A stretch of 6,516 bases of DNA from Pseudomonadota bacterium. GTDB lineage: Bacteria > Desulfobacterota > Desulfovibrionia > Desulfovibrionales > Desulfovibrionaceae. The DNA lies in NCBI GenBank assembly GCA_023417745.1, contig JAEZEM010000412.1, positions 1 to 6,516 on the forward strand. Direction: 5' to 3'. A program made the position numbers and the translations under genes. The notes under the pieces were generated by a model. The model was given only the letters and a program-made list of their open reading frames with translations, was not told the origin of the DNA and made no database searches. Shown here piece by piece: positions 4,779 to 6,516 of the stretch (positions within the stretch are counted from its first letter, which is position 1; each line of letters begins with the position of its first letter).

Positions 4779-6516
4779 ATGACAATGACGTTTTCCCCCA
4801 TCCGGCTTGAAGCCGCCATCGGCGACAAGACCGTGACCATCGAAACCGGCCGTCTGGCCAACCAAGCCGACGGAGCCATCTGGATTCAGTGCGGCGGCAC
4901 GGTGGTGCTCGTCACCGCCTGCACCCAGGCTCTGGCCGAAGAAAAAGGCTTTTTCCCCCTGGTCGTCGACTACCAGGAAATGGCCTACGCCGCCGGCCGC
5001 ATCCCGGGTTCCTACTTCCGTCGCGAAATCGGCCGCCCTTCCGAGCGCGAGGTGCTGGTGTGCCGCCTGATCGATCGTCCCTGCCGGCCGCTTTTCCCCA
5101 AGGGCTTCCGTGACGAAGTTCAGATCATCGCCACCGTGCTGTCCGCCGACGGCGAGGTCGAACCCGATGTCCTGGCCCTGACCGGCGCTTCCGCCGCCCT
5201 GCACATCTCCAAGATCCCCTTCCAGGGCCCCATCGCCGGCGGCCGGGTGGGCTACATCGACGGCCAGTTCGTCCTCAATCCCACCGTGGCCCAGATCGCG
5301 GCCGGCACGGACCTGAATCTGGTCTTCGCCGCCTCCCGCGACGCCGTGGTCATGGTCGAAGGCGCGGGACGCTTCGTCTCCGAAGATCTTCTGGCCGACG
5401 CCCTGGAATTCGGCCACAAGGCCGTGCTGCCGCTGCTTGATCTCCAGGAGCAGCTGCGCGAAAAGGCCGGCAAGCCCAAGATCGCCTTCACCCCGCCGGC
5501 TCCCCTGGCCGAACTGGAAGCCGTGGTGCGCGAAGCCGGCGAAGCCAAGCTCAAGGAAGCTTTCACCATCAAGGAAAAGATGGCCCGCCGCGACGCGCGT
5601 CGCGCCGTCAAGGCCGCCGTCATCGAAGCCGTGGTCGCCGCCTTCCCGGAGACCCCCCTCTACAAGATGAAGGCCGGCGAAATCCTTGAGGCCATGGAAA
5701 AGAAACTGCTGCGCGCCCTGATCAAGGACACCGGCATCCGCCTCGACGGCCGCAACGTCACCACGGTGCGCCCCATCGGCATCGAAGTGGGCGTGCTGCC
5801 GCGCACCCACGGTTCGGCCCTGTTTGCCCGGGGCGAGACCAAGGCCCTGTGCGTGGCCACCCTGGGTTCCACCGGCGACGAGCAGAAGATCGAGACGCTT
5901 AACGGCGAGACGTACAAGCGTTTCATGCTCCACTACAACTTCCCGCCCTACTGCGTGGGCGAAGTCAAAATGCTGCGCGGCCCGTCGCGTCGGGACATCG
6001 GCCACGGCGCCCTGGCCGAACGGTCCATCCTGCCCGTGCTGCCCGGCCCTGAAGACTTCCCCTTCACCATGCGCGTGGTCTCCCAGATCCTGGAGTCCAA
6101 CGGCTCCTCGTCCATGGCCTCGGTGGCCGGCGCGTCGCTGGCGCTCATGGACGCCGGCGTGCCCATCAAGGCCCCGGTGGCCGGCATCGCCATGGGACTG
6201 ATCAAGGAAGGCGACGACTTCCTGGTCCTGACCGACATCCTCGGCGACGAGGACGCCATGGGCGACATGGACTTCAAGGTGGCCGGCACCGCCGACGGCG
6301 TCACCGGCATCCAGATGGACATCAAGATCACCGGCATTCCCCAGGCCGTCATGCGCCAGGCGCTGTACCAGGCCAAGGAAGCCCGCGTCCACATCCTGGG
6401 CCGCATGGCCGCCGTCTTGGCCGAGCCGCGCCCCGAACTGTCGGCCCTGGCGCCGCAGCTGGCCGTGGTGCACATCAACCCGGAAAAGATCCGCGAAGTG
6501 ATCGGACCTGGCGGCA
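4779..6516 (+). CDS. pnp: Polyribonucleotide nucleotidyltransferase (PNPase), 3'-truncated by the window edge
   Basis: PNPase is a trimeric, phosphate-dependent 3'-to-5' exoribonuclease that releases nucleoside diphosphates and can also add tails in reverse; it is a core enzyme of mRNA decay. The 579 residues present begin with the first RNase PH domain (about 8-140), including the pore motif YFRR (79-82). An all-alpha linker follows (to about 310), then the second, catalytic RNase PH domain from RLDGR (321-325). HGSALFARGETKAL, GEVKMLRGPSRRDIGHG (394-410) and GDEDAMGDMDFK are intact; D492, D498 and K500 line up with the E. coli catalytic D486, D492 and K494. The frame leaves the window inside the KH domain at VIGPGG (574-579), so most of KH and the S1 domain are missing. 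GAGGT at 4770-4774 sits 4 bases before ATG 4779; the in-frame ATG at 4785 is a less well spaced alternative. The structured leader resembles the autoregulated pnp leader known in E. coli. Confidence 0.98.
   Translation, partial: MTMTFSPIRLEAAIGDKTVTIETGRLANQADGAIWIQCGGTVVLVTACTQALAEEKGFFPLVVDYQEMAYAAGRIPGSYFRREIGRPSEREVLVCRLIDRPCRPLFPKGFRDEVQIIATVLSADGEVEPDVLALTGASAALHISKIPFQGPIAGGRVGYIDGQFVLNPTVAQIAAGTDLNLVFAASRDAVVMVEGAGRFVSEDLLADALEFGHKAVLPLLDLQEQLREKAGKPKIAFTPPAPLAELEAVVREAGEAKLKEAFTIKEKMARRDARRAVKAAVIEAVVAAFPETPLYKMKAGEILEAMEKKLLRALIKDTGIRLDGRNVTTVRPIGIEVGVLPRTHGSALFARGETKALCVATLGSTGDEQKIETLNGETYKRFMLHYNFPPYCVGEVKMLRGPSRRDIGHGALAERSILPVLPGPEDFPFTMRVVSQILESNGSSSMASVAGASLALMDAGVPIKAPVAGIAMGLIKEGDDFLVLTDILGDEDAMGDMDFKVAGTADGVTGIQMDIKITGIPQAVMRQALYQAKEARVHILGRMAAVLAEPRPELSALAPQLAVVHINPEKIREVIGPGG

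Noticed and set aside
4593..6473. Minus-strand open frame of 626 codons covering almost all of pnp
   Set aside because: It is an antisense shadow. High GC at third codon positions removes stops from the opposing frame; the translation is His/Gly/Gln/Asp-rich without any family motif, and the plus strand encodes a clear PNPase.

Overview
The window is a GC-rich, entirely plus-strand stretch of a conserved bacterial translation and RNA-metabolism operon, in the order infB (5' end missing), ylxP, rbfA, nrnA, truB, rpsO, pnp (3' end missing). Every gene is recognisable from its protein motifs. The gene order, the very high GC at third codon positions and the protein style (for example an S15 that begins MVMTAEDK and carries DTGSPEVQ) suggest a high-GC Desulfobacterota, most likely a Desulfovibrionaceae such as Solidesulfovibrio. 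That assignment is inference from style and synteny; no marker search could be run.

Layout. Positions 1-1664 hold the GTPase and C-terminal domains of initiation factor IF2. A 117-base gap (1665-1781) holds three consecutive RNA hairpins, the last touching the ribosome binding site of the next gene. Then come ylxP (DUF503 family, 1782-2069) and rbfA (2087-2422). nrnA (2403-3374) overlaps the end of rbfA, and truB (3367-4335) overlaps the end of nrnA. rpsO (ribosomal protein S15, 4352-4621) follows after 16 bases. A 157-base gap (4622-4778) holds three perfect hairpins in tandem. pnp starts at 4779 and runs off the window just inside its KH domain.

How the genes work together. IF2 starts translation, RbfA matures the 30S subunit, S15 is a primary 16S rRNA-binding protein and TruB makes psi55 in tRNA. 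PNPase degrades RNA processively from the 3' end, and NrnA removes the 2-5 nucleotide leftovers that such exonucleases produce. The cluster therefore joins 30S assembly and initiation to RNA turnover. Short gaps and stop/start overlaps from ylxP to rpsO point to one co-transcribed, translationally coupled unit. The two larger gaps are the likely sites of transcript processing or partial termination.

No new system, mobile element, CRISPR array, tRNA or rRNA is visible. Points worth a second look are RNA-level: the two hairpin clusters, a small hairpin that may mask the rpsO ribosome binding site, and a small reading frame overlapping the ylxP start.
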